A stretch of 54,849 nt of DNA from Verrucomicrobiota bacterium (GTDB lineage Bacteria > Verrucomicrobiota > Lentisphaeria > JABSQK01 > JAJFLO01): assembly GCA_021772675.1 (NCBI GenBank), contig JAJFLO010000382.1, forward strand, positions 1 through 54,849. Direction: 5' to 3'. The stretch's first letter is position 1. Each line of letters opens with the position of its first letter. Positions 8,000-16,773 of the stretch are shown one piece after another. The notes below the pieces were generated by a model. It was not told the origin of the DNA, did no database searches, and saw only the letters and a program-made list of their open reading frames with translations. Position numbers and translations under genes: made by a program.

Positions 8000-8683
8000 C
8001 TAAGCTGTAGTCGTTGTCTTAACAACCCGAATACCGCTCATAAAATCTTGAATAGCTCTTTTACTCGGCAAACAGAATGAGAAAAATAATGTACTCCAAA
8101 AAAATAGAAGATAAGCGACACTAAAAACAAACGCCCGCCCCATTAAGACAGGCTCTCCATCATTTCTTACAACCATAACTCCCCAGACTAGCTGTCCTAT
8201 AGTTTGTGCCATAAACCCCATCAAAACGGCGTGGTACATTAGTACACAAGACACAAACACAAGTGTAAGAAGGATAAATGCTTGCTTTTCAGGCATGCCA
8301 TTCTGAATAAATGACGATGTTACCACGAGTAATCCAAATCCGACGAGTCCAAGAATGATGGCATCAATTACCCAGGCAGCAGCTCTTAAACCTACAGTTG
8401 CAGGGGTAAATTTAAATGCACCTCCCTTAGATTGATTTCCACTTGTAGGTTTGATCAAATCTGCTAATTTCCCGGCACCTGATCCTTCTTTCTTGCCATG
8501 GGATTGTGCTTCGATTATATCTTCCAAAAAAGGGACTTTTGCGGCTTGGCCCCACTTCTGCATTAATGCATTACGAACCTCACTATCTGAAGTAATTCTT
8601 CCAGATTGCGCCCATTGAATCAAAGCCTCCTGATCTACAGGTCCGTATTCACTTCCATCGGCAGATCTTACCATATATTTCAT
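8000..8683 (-). CDS. GYF_2 (DUF4339)-RDD family membrane protein
   Basis: Counted from ATG 8683, the protein has about 227 residues. The first 60 form a GYF_2-like domain: a GPVDQEALIQWAQSGRI core, then VRNALMQKWGQAAKVPFLE. A linker leads to an RDD domain with GLRAAAWVIDAIILG and three or four membrane helices; the second Asp/Arg site is near FMAQTIGQLVWGVMVVRNDGEP. RDD proteins have been linked to ion transport, but their role is generally unclear. The frame is open up to GTG 8725; ATG 8683 and ATG 8674 are both possible, the latter with AGGTGG about eight bases upstream. The combination with a protein-interaction-type GYF_2 domain is common in PVC bacteria (recalled, not searched). Confidence 0.75.
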   Translation of the reverse strand: MKYMVRSADGSEYGPVDQEALIQWAQSGRITSDSEVRNALMQKWGQAAKVPFLEDIIEAQSHGKKEGSGAGKLADLIKPTSGNQSKGGAFKFTPATVGLRAAAWVIDAIILGLVGFGLLVVTSSFIQNGMPEKQAFILLTLVFVSCVLMYHAVLMGFMAQTIGQLVWGVMVVRNDGEPVLMGRAFVFSVAYLLFFWSTLFFSFCLPSKRAIQDFMSGIRVVKTTTTA

Positions 8684-8800
8684 TCCACCTGTACCCATAA
8701 GCCCTAAAATCCTTTCGCAGTTCACGTTGATTTGTTAAAATGTTAAATTAACATAGTTCGGTTTCCAAGCAAGATCAATTTTAATATAGTTAATTTCAAA

Positions 8801-9481
8801 ATGTACTCATTTAACACCCTACAAATTATCCGAAGACTCGATTCTCTTCTTTTTGTTTTTGCTGCTATCATTATAATTATTGTCCATCCATCAATCGGCA
8901 GGAATGAACTGGGACAGTTCGACATTTTTTGTATGGTCCCCTGCATATTTTTAGGTTGGCTCTGTTATCAAATTCCACTTAATTTTGAAAATATACCACA
9001 ATGGAAATTAACGGTATTTAGTCTACGCTTTTTTGCTGTAACGCTAATGATTCAATCGCCATTCGTTGTCTGGTGGATTCCCATGCCTAACAATGTTTAT
9101 TTTTTTATAAATGCGCAAATTGCTTTATGTTGCGGAATATCATTCCTATTTTATCTAACTAAATTAGTCTTGGAGCTTGCAAAACATACTGACGCAAAAT
9201 CATTAGCCATAGAAGCAAAAATCGCAAAGACTATCATATTTTATTTCATTTTAATTCCGTTTATTTCGTTTATGTTTTCCCTCATTCTAGATTATTATAC
9301 AACTGCAATTAATACCTATAATGATTTTTATTTCATATTTACCCAATTTCCTCATTGGTTTCGATGGATGTTCATCATACCTCTTTTAATTTGCATGAAT
9401 CTTATTTTTCGCATACGAATCATTTTAACTGACAAAAATTCAAGAGGAGCAAATGAATACGCAACTAATTATACCACTTGA
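8801..9481 (+). CDS. Hypothetical multi-pass membrane protein
   Basis: I do not recognise this 226-residue protein. It is strongly hydrophobic with probably six membrane segments (about 15-33, 42-58, 70-92, 102-122, 145-165 and 190-208), connected by short loops, and ends in a charged tail. It starts at ATG 8801 and overlaps the start of pyrF by 29 bases, so the two are probably translationally coupled. It is divergent from the GYF_2-RDD gene, leaving about 75-115 bp for both promoters. No catalytic motif or signal peptide distinct from the first helix is evident. Lengths of 220-240 residues with six helices occur in many unrelated families, so no function is offered. Confidence 0.7.
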   Translation: MYSFNTLQIIRRLDSLLFVFAAIIIIIVHPSIGRNELGQFDIFCMVPCIFLGWLCYQIPLNFENIPQWKLTVFSLRFFAVTLMIQSPFVVWWIPMPNNVYFFINAQIALCCGISFLFYLTKLVLELAKHTDAKSLAIEAKIAKTIIFYFILIPFISFMFSLILDYYTTAINTYNDFYFIFTQFPHWFRWMFIIPLLICMNLIFRIRIILTDKNSRGANEYATNYTT

Positions 9482-10172
9482 TTTTAGGGATATTATTCAG
9501 GCTAAATATCTTATTGAAGAATTGGGTGACTTGGTTACATGGTATAAAGTGGGCAAACAGATGTTCACCAGATATGGGCCTCCTATCATTCAATATCTGA
9601 AGTCCAAAAAAAAGAAAGTTTTTCTAGATTTAAAATTTCATGATATTCCGAATACAGTGGCAATGGCAATCAATTCCTCAATTGATTTAGGTGTGGACAT
9701 GACAAATGTGCATGCTGTCGGAGGTAGTGATATGATGACGGCCGCCTTAAAGATAAAACAGGAAAGGGAATCAACCATTGTTCTGATTGCTGTAACGGTT
9801 TTAACTAGTATGAGCGAGTCAAATCTGAATGAAATTGGTTGTGGTGGAATGGACATTGCAGAACAGGTAAAAAAATTAGCCATTCTTACTAAGAAATCGG
9901 GTTTAGACGGTGTCGTTGCTTCTGCCCATGAACTTTCACTTATATCAGATAATTGTGGCCCAGAATTTATAAAAATCATCCCAGGCATTCGCCCCGAAGG
10001 ATTTTCAAACGATGATCAAAAACGAATTATGACTCCAGAAGAAGCATCACGTAAAGGAGCCCAATTTATTGTGGTAGGAAGACCTATTACCCAATCCAAA
10101 ACGCCAATTACAGTCGTTACATCTATACTTGACGAGATAAAAAAATCATCCTCAAAAATATCAGGACTCTGA
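9453..10172 (+). CDS. pyrF: Orotidine 5'-phosphate decarboxylase
   Basis: This enzyme decarboxylates OMP to UMP, the last step of de novo UMP synthesis. The 239-residue length is typical of the short bacterial form. The first strand holds IIPLDF, followed by WYKVGKQMF; the catalytic tetrad region is LDLKFHDIPNT with D59, K61 and D64. The phosphate-binding end has IIPGIRPEG and FIVVGRPITQS. AGAGGAG lies about eight bases before ATG 9453. The start lies inside the upstream membrane-protein gene, suggesting coupling. It is convergent with the AI-2E permease gene, the two coding regions overlapping by 12 bases at their 3' ends. Other pyrimidine genes (carB, pyrG) are far away, so there is no single pyr operon. 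Confidence 0.95.
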   Translation: MNTQLIIPLDFRDIIQAKYLIEELGDLVTWYKVGKQMFTRYGPPIIQYLKSKKKKVFLDLKFHDIPNTVAMAINSSIDLGVDMTNVHAVGGSDMMTAALKIKQERESTIVLIAVTVLTSMSESNLNEIGCGGMDIAEQVKKLAILTKKSGLDGVVASAHELSLISDNCGPEFIKIIPGIRPEGFSNDDQKRIMTPEEASRKGAQFIVVGRPITQSKTPITVVTSILDEIKKSSSKISGL

Positions 10173-11273
10173 AATTTGAAATCCCAATTCTAATGGTACC
10201 TCAGGGTCCATATTGAATTTTTTAATCTCTATAGCCAAAATCCGGTAAATAACTTTTATACTACCTAAGACGGGAATAGCAACGATCATTCCAAGTACTC
10301 CTGCTAATTGACCACCTAACAAAACACCTAATACACAAAAAACTGGATGAATCTTTACTTGCTCTTTCATCACCAAAGGAAGAATTAGGACATTGTCCAA
10401 CAACTGAACGATCAGCACAACACCGACAATTCCTAACATTGCTATAAAATCTGTGGTCGTGATTAAAACAAGTAACACACCTATAATGGCTCCGATTACT
10501 GGCCCAATTATTCGAATAACATTTGTGACTGCAATAATAAATGATATGACTAATGCTAATACAAAACTTAATGGGGAAATTAAACTGACGACCCATAGTA
10601 ATATAAAGGATATAATTCCAAGAATTAAATTTTCAATGACTATTCCGCGAAGATAATATCCAAGCAAATCAATGGTCTTCTTTAAAATAAATAGCCCAGG
10701 TTCAAATAATGAATTTGGTAGCATTTGTACTGTTGTCTTATAAAACATATCACCATCTAACAATGCAAAAACGAGTACGAAAAAGAAAATCATTAGAAAC
10801 TGCCCGGTTTTTTTGGCAATTCCACCGATTGATGTCAATAAAAAGGTGCTCTGTTCTGCAATCCATTGACTAAATTCTTTTATAATCTGTTCATCTTTCC
10901 ACGTTTTTCTGATCAATCCGAAATTCCTCAATTGCATGGATAGGTCTTTTCCTATTTTAACCAACCTGGAGTGTGCAACATTTTTGTACAAATTCGGATT
11001 TGACAATACTCGAACTTCACGATTTACTGCGGGGATGACTGTTGACCCAATTTGTGTAATTAGTCCTACAATTGTTATAAAAATTACGATGATCGTCATC
11101 CCTTTGGGGATACCAATTTTCTGCGCGGATAAAACAATAGGATAGGTAATGTAGGCAACCAATAATGCTGAGAAAACGGGGCTCAATAAATTTCGCCCCT
11201 GATAAACTACACCGACCCCAATTACTGTCCCAACCACGATCAAAAAATTACGGTAAAATTTATCCTCTTTCAT
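10161..11273 (-). CDS. AI-2E family transporter (UPF0118)
   Basis: This 370-residue protein has the layout of the AI-2E/PerM family: two N-terminal helices (about 10-65), a soluble region (75-150), and a cluster of helices in the second half with the family-typical stretch SLISPLSFVLALVISFIIAVTNVI and GPVIGAIIGVLL. Family members export small molecules such as autoinducer-2, or act as cation/proton antiporters; the substrate cannot be read from sequence. The gene starts 14 bases inside the end of the upstream cyclic-nucleotide-binding gene, so the two are almost certainly co-expressed and the pair may be functionally linked. Its 3' end overlaps pyrF on the opposite strand. Confidence 0.85.
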   Translation of the reverse strand: MKEDKFYRNFLIVVGTVIGVGVVYQGRNLLSPVFSALLVAYITYPIVLSAQKIGIPKGMTIIVIFITIVGLITQIGSTVIPAVNREVRVLSNPNLYKNVAHSRLVKIGKDLSMQLRNFGLIRKTWKDEQIIKEFSQWIAEQSTFLLTSIGGIAKKTGQFLMIFFFVLVFALLDGDMFYKTTVQMLPNSLFEPGLFILKKTIDLLGYYLRGIVIENLILGIISFILLWVVSLISPLSFVLALVISFIIAVTNVIRIIGPVIGAIIGVLLVLITTTDFIAMLGIVGVVLIVQLLDNVLILPLVMKEQVKIHPVFCVLGVLLGGQLAGVLGMIVAIPVLGSIKVIYRILAIEIKKFNMDPEVPLELGFQISES

Positions 11274-11820
11274 ATTTCTCTAACTTTTCTTTAAGTTCGT
11301 CTATTTCATTTTTGGCATTCCGAAGCTTCTTTGTCGTCTTAATTAGATTTTCAGAAATCGTGTTTGTAATTCCTTTGAGCATGCTCAACCCATCTTTCGG
11401 GAATTGATCACTTAAAGCATTCAGATCAAACGTTGATAATGTTAATAAAATCGTATCATTTTCCGCAGCTTTTGCCGTCGCTGTTCTATAGGTGGAAGAC
11501 ACTAGACTCATTTCACCAAAAACTGCTCCTTCTCTAACCTTTGCATAATTCAATTTATCATTATCACTTGTTCTCAAATAAATATCGATACTCCCCTTTT
11601 TTAAAATAAATAAGCAAATACCCAAATTGTCCTGCTTAAAAATTAGTTCATCCTGATTATATCTCCGTTCGACTAATCGTGTCATAATAAAGAGAAATGC
11701 CTCGGCGCTAATTTCTTTAAATAGGTAGTTTTTTCTTAAAAATATGTAATTTTCGTCATCTGCCAGATCGCCTAATGCCTTATGGCTGGCACGTTTTATT
11801 AACTTTTCAATGATCTTCAT
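11260..11820 (-). CDS. Cyclic nucleotide-binding domain protein
   Basis: This 186-residue protein contains one cNMP-binding beta-roll (about 35-150). The phosphate-binding cassette is recognisable as REGAVFGEMSLVSSTYRTATAKA, with the FGEMSL segment and the following Arg conserved. No DNA-binding domain follows. Instead the C-terminus (about 150-186) is a Lys/Glu-rich coiled coil, KKLRNAKNEIDELKEKLEKYE. It therefore looks like a ligand sensor acting through protein contact. The stop overlaps the start of the AI-2E permease by 14 bases, suggesting that it regulates, or is assembled with, that permease (inference). The ligand is unknown. Confidence 0.82.
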   Translation of the reverse strand: MKIIEKLIKRASHKALGDLADDENYIFLRKNYLFKEISAEAFLFIMTRLVERRYNQDELIFKQDNLGICLFILKKGSIDIYLRTSDNDKLNYAKVREGAVFGEMSLVSSTYRTATAKAAENDTILLTLSTFDLNALSDQFPKDGLSMLKGITNTISENLIKTTKKLRNAKNEIDELKEKLEKYERG

Positions 11821-11847
11821 AGCTGAGTATTCGATCCTAGTTTGTTT

Positions 11848-12036
11848 CCTGAATCCGTGACGGTAGGTTCAAGGCGAAATAACTATTAGGTATTTTACAA
11901 ATTAGCAATATGTCGCCACTTCGCGGAGGCTTTCTTTAAATGCATTTGCTTCGTTAGTAAACATTTGCAGTAGTCACTACAGCTAAATACATACTGCCTC
12001 GCAACTACATTTAAAGAAAACCTTCACGGATTCAGG
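11848..12036. repeat. MITE-like element, family D
   Basis: This is a 189 bp AT-rich element in the gap between the divergent cNMP-binding gene and hemW. It is bounded by the inverted repeat CCTGAATCCGTGA at 11848-11860, with its reverse complement TCACGGATTCAGG ending at 12036. A second inner inverted repeat is formed by TTTCTTTAAATGCA and ACATTTAAAGAAAA. There is no coding capacity. Only one copy was found in this window, so its mobility is inferred from structure alone. Confidence 0.65.
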
Positions 12037-12189
12037 TGTTTATTTACTCAATTGTTAAATATTATAGAAACAATTTGTATGCGTGACAGAGAAAATTCAG
12101 TCACTCCCAGTATAAACTAATGGTCAATATGAATTGACCCAGTGAATTAACATAATCCGTTAAAATACAGTGAGTTTAGTTGATTTAAT

Positions 12190-13308
12190 ATGGATATTAA
12201 AAAAATAAGTTACAATTCGCTTTATATTCATGTTCCCTTTTGTGCAAAATTATGTGATTACTGTGCATTTTTCGTCATTGCAAAACCAAATCGCACTATT
12301 AGACAAAATTATTTAAATCGACTGAAGCGCGAAATTCAGGATAAAACGACGCTTTTCGAGCCCTTGGATAATATTTATTTGGGCGGTGGCACACCCACAC
12401 ATTTTTCATTGAAAGAATTACAGAAGTTACTGCGAATTTTGACAAGTAATCTTCCGATTTCTACTGATTGCGAATTTACCATCGAAGGCAACCCTACCTG
12501 TTTTACAAAAGATAAAATTAAGTTGTTATTGGATAACGGTGTAAATCGCTTTTCTATAGGCGTACAAAGTTTTTCTGATGAAACACGACGTACCATTGGA
12601 AGAGCCGGAGAGGTTTCCCGAATTTTCAATGTTGTTGATGCTCTTCAGTCTTATTCAATCAAAAATTATAATCTGGATTTAATATTCGGAGTTCCCAATC
12701 AATCAATCGATCAACTCAGATTGGATTTGGATGAACTAGTAAAACTATCTCCATCCCATATCTCTGCTTACTCTCTGATGATCAAAGAAAAAACTCCTCT
12801 TGCAAAGCGATTGAAAAATGGCATCAATGATGATTTTTTTATAAAAATGTGGACACTTATTGAAGAAAAACTTAATAATGAATGTGGGATGTATCGCTAT
12901 GAAATATCTAATTTCTCCAAACCCGGATATGAGTGTAGGCATAACTATAACATTTGGAAAGGTGGACAATTTTTAGGGGTTGGACCTTCGGCTTGTTATT
13001 TCGACGGAATCTCCAGATGGACAAATCCAGCAAATTTTAATAAATGGATTGATGGGATAGATGCAATTGAGGATTACTTGGATCTGCCTGATCGAGCAAT
13101 AGAAATTCTTTTAACAGGATTACGAACAAGTAAAGGTTGGGAACACTCAGAATTCAAATTAAAAACAGGATTTGATTATAACAAATTGCGCTACAAGCAA
13201 ATTAATCACTGTGTCAGCAAAGGATTAATACACAAAGAGGAAAATCGTATTAAACTAACCAAAAGAGGAATGTTGTTGTCAGACTATGTTGAACGGGAAT
13301 TAATATAG
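12190..13308 (+). CDS. hemW: HemW-like radical SAM protein
   Basis: This 372-residue radical SAM protein has the CxxxCxxC cluster motif at C18, C22 and C25 (FCAKLCDYCAFF). The family features that follow are YLGGGTPTHFS, then FTIEGNP, then NRFSIGVQSFSDETRRTIGRA. After the barrel come SAYSLMIKEKTPLAKR and the YEISNFSKPGYECRHNYNIW region typical of HemW (formerly called oxygen-independent coproporphyrinogen III oxidase). Known HemW proteins bind heme and S-adenosylmethionine and act in heme insertion, not as true HemN decarboxylases. No other heme genes are nearby. The start ATG 12190 is preceded only by AT-rich DNA with no strong ribosome-binding site. Length and motifs suggest it is intact. 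Confidence 0.88.
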   Translation: MDIKKISYNSLYIHVPFCAKLCDYCAFFVIAKPNRTIRQNYLNRLKREIQDKTTLFEPLDNIYLGGGTPTHFSLKELQKLLRILTSNLPISTDCEFTIEGNPTCFTKDKIKLLLDNGVNRFSIGVQSFSDETRRTIGRAGEVSRIFNVVDALQSYSIKNYNLDLIFGVPNQSIDQLRLDLDELVKLSPSHISAYSLMIKEKTPLAKRLKNGINDDFFIKMWTLIEEKLNNECGMYRYEISNFSKPGYECRHNYNIWKGGQFLGVGPSACYFDGISRWTNPANFNKWIDGIDAIEDYLDLPDRAIEILLTGLRTSKGWEHSEFKLKTGFDYNKLRYKQINHCVSKGLIHKEENRIKLTKRGMLLSDYVERELI

Positions 13309-13354
13309 CATTTCAATTTTTTTGTAGAGGGAAAATTAGTAAATGATATATCTT

Positions 13355-13371
13355 TAGCCCGGATTTCTCAC
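13355..13371 (+). repeat. Solo terminal repeat of MITE family B
   Basis: TAGCCCGGATTTCTCAC is identical to the left end of the family B element at 45878. No matching right end was found within the next 100 bases, so this looks like a truncated or decayed copy in the gap between the convergent hemW and secG genes. Confidence 0.6.
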
Positions 13372-13456
13372 AATAATTTTATTACAAAAACGTTTTCATA
13401 AATACCAAATTACCTGCCAGTTCAATCTATTTTATACTAAATCGGATTCCATTCAA

Positions 13457-13864
13457 TTACTCACTGGTTTCAGTCTCTGTAGGTACCTGAACATCATCAG
13501 ATTTAGGAACAACCTCAACTTCGTTGACTCCTGTCAATTTTTCTATAGGCTCAGGTTGTTCTGACTCATCTGTGAGTTCAGTCTCAGCTAAAACACTATC
13601 AACAACACTAGTATTTTTATCTTTTAGCGCGTTCCCCTGTAGAACAGCCAGGCTTAATGTCAAAATGAAAAAAATGATCGAAAGTGCAATGGTCGTTTTT
13701 GTTAGGATACTGCTGGCACTGGATCCAAATACCTCCTCAGTCTGACCGCCCGCTAATGCCCCCAAACCACCCCCAGATTTACTTCTCTGCATCAGAATAA
13801 TAGCAATTAGTAATAACGCTGTTGTGACTTCGGCAATCATTAATATCGATAAGATAATGTTCAT
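13457..13864 (-). CDS. secG: Preprotein translocase subunit SecG
   Basis: SecG is a small non-essential part of the SecYEG channel. The 135-residue protein has two membrane helices (about 4-24 and 55-76) flanking the family hallmark QRSKSGGGLGALAGG, then EEVFGSSASSILTKTT. The last 50 residues are acidic and variable, longer than in compact SecG proteins such as the E. coli one (110 residues). The start ATG lies four bases inside the end of tpiA. It is the last gene of the pgk-tpiA-secG unit and is convergent with hemW. The tpiA-secG pairing is seen in many bacteria. Confidence 0.95.
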   Translation of the reverse strand: MNIILSILMIAEVTTALLLIAIILMQRSKSGGGLGALAGGQTEEVFGSSASSILTKTTIALSIIFFILTLSLAVLQGNALKDKNTSVVDSVLAETELTDESEQPEPIEKLTGVNEVEVVPKSDDVQVPTETETSE

Positions 13865-14619
13865 TCCGCACTCCTGATTATATTCACGAATTCGTTACAG
13901 TCCAGACTGGCCCCTCCAACAAGCGCTCCATCAATGTCAGATTGTGTGAGCAATGTATCCGCATTTTTCGACTTTACAGATCCACCGTATTGAATTCTAA
14001 TAGATTCGCTAACATTAACTCCATATTTTTCGTTAATCAAATTCCTAATAAATGCATGAACTTCTTGAGCCTGTTCAGGTGTTGCGGTAACCCCCGTACC
14101 AATTGCCCAAACAGGTTCGTAGGCAATTACGATGTCATTCATTTGCTGCGCAGTAATATCTTTTAGACCATCATTTAATTGACCTGAGATTATTTTTTCG
14201 GTAATACCGCTTTCCCGTTCATCTAGTTTTTCCCCAATGCAAACAATCGGTTTTAATGGCGTCGTCAGCGTTGATTTCAATCTCATATTTACTGTTTCAT
14301 CTGTTTCTCCAAAATATTGCCGCCGTTCGCTGTGTCCGAGAATTACGTAGGCAACCGGAATATCGAGCAACATTGATGGCGATATTTCTCCCGTAAATGC
14401 ACCATTTTTACTCCAATGTACATTTTGAGCACCAATAGCAATATTTGTATTTTGGGTTAAATCTACTGCTATTTGAAGCGACGTGAATGTTGGACATAGA
14501 ACAATATCAACGCCATCAACATCTGCAATATTTCTCTTAAATTCGTTTATGAAACCTGATGTTTCAGTAACTGTATGGTTCATCTTCCAATTACCGGCAA
14601 TAATTTTTTTTCTTTTCAT
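13861..14619 (-). CDS. tpiA: Triosephosphate isomerase
   Basis: This enzyme interconverts dihydroxyacetone phosphate and glyceraldehyde 3-phosphate. The 252-residue length is standard. Active-site residues are visible: N10 and K12 (AGNWKMN), H96 (ILGHSERR) and E168 (AYEPVWAIGTG). The phosphate-binding GGSVK and GALVGGASL segments are near the C-terminus. It lies 34 bp downstream of pgk and overlaps secG by four bases, so the three form one operon. Nothing is unusual apart from the short operon. Confidence 0.98.
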   Translation of the reverse strand: MKRKKIIAGNWKMNHTVTETSGFINEFKRNIADVDGVDIVLCPTFTSLQIAVDLTQNTNIAIGAQNVHWSKNGAFTGEISPSMLLDIPVAYVILGHSERRQYFGETDETVNMRLKSTLTTPLKPIVCIGEKLDERESGITEKIISGQLNDGLKDITAQQMNDIVIAYEPVWAIGTGVTATPEQAQEVHAFIRNLINEKYGVNVSESIRIQYGGSVKSKNADTLLTQSDIDGALVGGASLDCNEFVNIIRSAE

Positions 14620-14653
14620 TTTTAGATATACCTATTTTAGGTATTAGTTTCAA

Positions 14654-15901
14654 TTAATTATCATTTAATGCGACAACACCTGGCAATTCCTTACCTTCAA
14701 GAAATTCCAATGATGCTCCACCGCCTGTTGATACATGGGTCATTTTTTCGGATAGACCGGCCTGTTTAACGGCACTGACAGAGTCACCTCCGCCAATAAT
14801 GCTGACCGCGTCTGAATTTGCAACAGCCTTACAGACTGCTGTGGTTCCATTACTGAATGGTTTCATTTCAAAACATCCCATCGGACCATTCCATAAAATT
14901 GTTTTTGCTTTACTTATCTCTTCACAAAATAACTCGATCGTTTCTTTACCAATATCCACACCTTCCCAATCGTCAGGAAAATCTCCGCTCACTGTTTGAA
15001 CATTTGCATTTTCATTGAAATCATCGGCAATGACATTATCGATTGGCAATAAAATCTTTTTCCCAAATTTTTCTGCTGCCGCTATGGTTTCAAGTGCAAC
15101 TCCAAGGAGATCATTCTCTACAATTGACTTACCAATCTTTTTTCCTTTAGCTTTCTTAAACGTGTAGGACATACCACCGCCGATAATTAAGCAGTCTACT
15201 TTTTTAATTAAACTCTTTAGCAAATCTAATTTCCCTGAAATTTTTGCTCCACCTATTATTGCGACAAATGGACGGTCAGGACTTTCAATCGCGTTACCTA
15301 AAAAATTCAACTCCTTTTCCATAAGCAATCCTCCAACAGCAGTGTCAATAAATTTTGTAATAATTGATGTCGAAGCATGTGCACGATGGGCAGTACCAAA
15401 TGCATCATTCACAAATACGCCACCCAAATTTGCTAATTGCTGTGCCATTTTTTCCTGCTTTAATTTTACATCATTTTGTGCTTCCCTCAATAATGCAGGT
15501 GGTATGGATTTGGTATCAACCATTCCAGTTTCCTCAGAATGGAAACGAGTATTTTCAAGCATGATTATCTCACCCGAATTCAGCTTGCTCACAAGCGAGA
15601 CAACTTCGGTACCAATGCAATCAGGTGCCATAATGACAGTTTTTCTGAGCAGGGTGCTCAGATGATCTGCAACTGGTTTCAAACTAAATTTCTCTTCAAA
15701 ACCACTCCCACTCGGCCGTCCCAGATGACTCATAAGCACCAACGATGTATTATGCTTTAAAATGTATTCGATTGTTGGTAATGCAGCCAATATTCGCGTA
15801 TCGTCCATTATCTTACCGTTTTCAATTGGAACGTTAAAATCGACGCGCATAACAATTCGCTTATCTGCAAGATCAATATTTTTTATTGATTTTTTATTCA
15901 A
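14654..15901 (-). CDS. pgk: Phosphoglycerate kinase
   Basis: This glycolytic kinase transfers phosphate from 1,3-bisphosphoglycerate to ADP. The 415-residue protein shows RVDFNVP at about residues 19-25, SHLGRPSG, the linker VFVNDAFGTAHRAHAST, then the nucleotide-domain motifs IIGGAKISGKL, LIIGGGMSYTF, LWNGPMGCFE and the C-terminal GGGDSVSAV...STGGGASLEFLEG. It is the first gene of the pgk-tpiA-secG unit, and gap (usually upstream) is not in the window. The 149 bp to the divergent rsmI gene probably holds the promoters of both. Confidence 0.98.
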   Translation of the reverse strand: MNKKSIKNIDLADKRIVMRVDFNVPIENGKIMDDTRILAALPTIEYILKHNTSLVLMSHLGRPSGSGFEEKFSLKPVADHLSTLLRKTVIMAPDCIGTEVVSLVSKLNSGEIIMLENTRFHSEETGMVDTKSIPPALLREAQNDVKLKQEKMAQQLANLGGVFVNDAFGTAHRAHASTSIITKFIDTAVGGLLMEKELNFLGNAIESPDRPFVAIIGGAKISGKLDLLKSLIKKVDCLIIGGGMSYTFKKAKGKKIGKSIVENDLLGVALETIAAAEKFGKKILLPIDNVIADDFNENANVQTVSGDFPDDWEGVDIGKETIELFCEEISKAKTILWNGPMGCFEMKPFSNGTTAVCKAVANSDAVSIIGGGDSVSAVKQAGLSEKMTHVSTGGGASLEFLEGKELPGVVALNDN

Positions 15902-16050
15902 TTCACCATCCTTTAAGCTAATTTAAAAATTAATTCGGTTGCAAAAATAATTTTCTAAAAATGAAAATCGATAATGTATTCCACATTTCCCGGAAAACTA
16001 AGAATATTGGACATAAATATCATAAAGGTTTATTAAAGGCTTAATGCGAT

Positions 16051-16773
16051 ATGAAAAACTTATCTTTTAATAATGGCGATTTATCAATTGTCACCTCACC
16101 TATAGGCAATCTTGACGACATGACTTTTCGAGCGGTGAACGTACTTCGCAGTGCTGATATAATCGCATCTGAAAATGTTCGCAGAACAAAAATATTATTA
16201 GGCCACTATGAAATAGAATGTCCTATGATCAGCTATAACAAAGATAACGAGTCTAAAAAGACCCAGGCTTTAATTAAATCCGTTAAAAACGGACAAAATG
16301 TTGCGATGCTAGTCAGCGCCGGAACTCCAAGTATTTCGGATCCGGGATTTTTATTGGTTCGACAAGCGGTTTTAAGTGGAATTGAACCGGTAATTATACC
16401 GGGTGTTTCAGCCCTAACTTATGCCATTGTTGCCTCGGGTTTTCCGGTGCAAAATTTCTGTTTTTTAGGATTTCTGACAAAGAAAAAGTTAAAAAGAAGA
16501 AAAATCCTCCGATTTAATGCCGCTGCGAGTCAATCGCTTTTTATATTTGAATCACCCTTTCGAATAACTCAATTATTGCAGGAAATTGCCGATGAAATCG
16601 GGTCGGAGACAGAAATTGTACTGGTGCGGGAGGCCACGAAAAAATTTGAAGAGCATATTCGTGGTACTGCCGAATCAATGCTTCTGTTAAAAAATAAATT
16701 TAAGGAGAAGGGGGAATTTACCGTCGCTGTCAATACCTATCACTTTAATGAAACCGAACAACAAGAATTTTAA
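16051..16773 (+). CDS. rsmI: RsmI-like 16S rRNA 2'-O-ribose methyltransferase (divergent)
   Basis: RsmI methylates the 2'-OH of C1402 in 16S rRNA using S-adenosylmethionine. The 240-residue protein shows the family order: TSPIGNLDDMTFRAVNVLRS, then SAGTPSISDPG, then GFLTKKKLKRRKIL, IFESPFRI and VREATKKFEEHIRGT. Several signature residues differ from the usual pattern. The AEDTRHT motif reads SENVRRT, the Asp normally before AGTP is Ser, and PGPSA reads PGVSA. It is also shorter than the common 270-290 residues. The ATG at 16051 has no strong ribosome-binding site. Its stop codon overlaps that of a small zinc-ribbon gene on the other strand. The fold assignment is secure, the exact activity less so. 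Confidence 0.85.
   Translation: MKNLSFNNGDLSIVTSPIGNLDDMTFRAVNVLRSADIIASENVRRTKILLGHYEIECPMISYNKDNESKKTQALIKSVKNGQNVAMLVSAGTPSISDPGFLLVRQAVLSGIEPVIIPGVSALTYAIVASGFPVQNFCFLGFLTKKKLKRRKILRFNAAASQSLFIFESPFRITQLLQEIADEIGSETEIVLVREATKKFEEHIRGTAESMLLLKNKFKEKGEFTVAVNTYHFNETEQQEF

Noticed and set aside
7895-8080. A short plus-strand open frame overlapping the 3' end of the GYF_2-RDD gene.
   Set aside because: No recognisable motif, and most of it is antisense to the RDD coding end.
16311-16335. RsmI looked as if a residue was deleted from the SDAGTP motif.
   Set aside because: Counting from GQN shows equal length to E. coli RsmI, so it is a D-to-S substitution with shifted neighbours and not a deletion.
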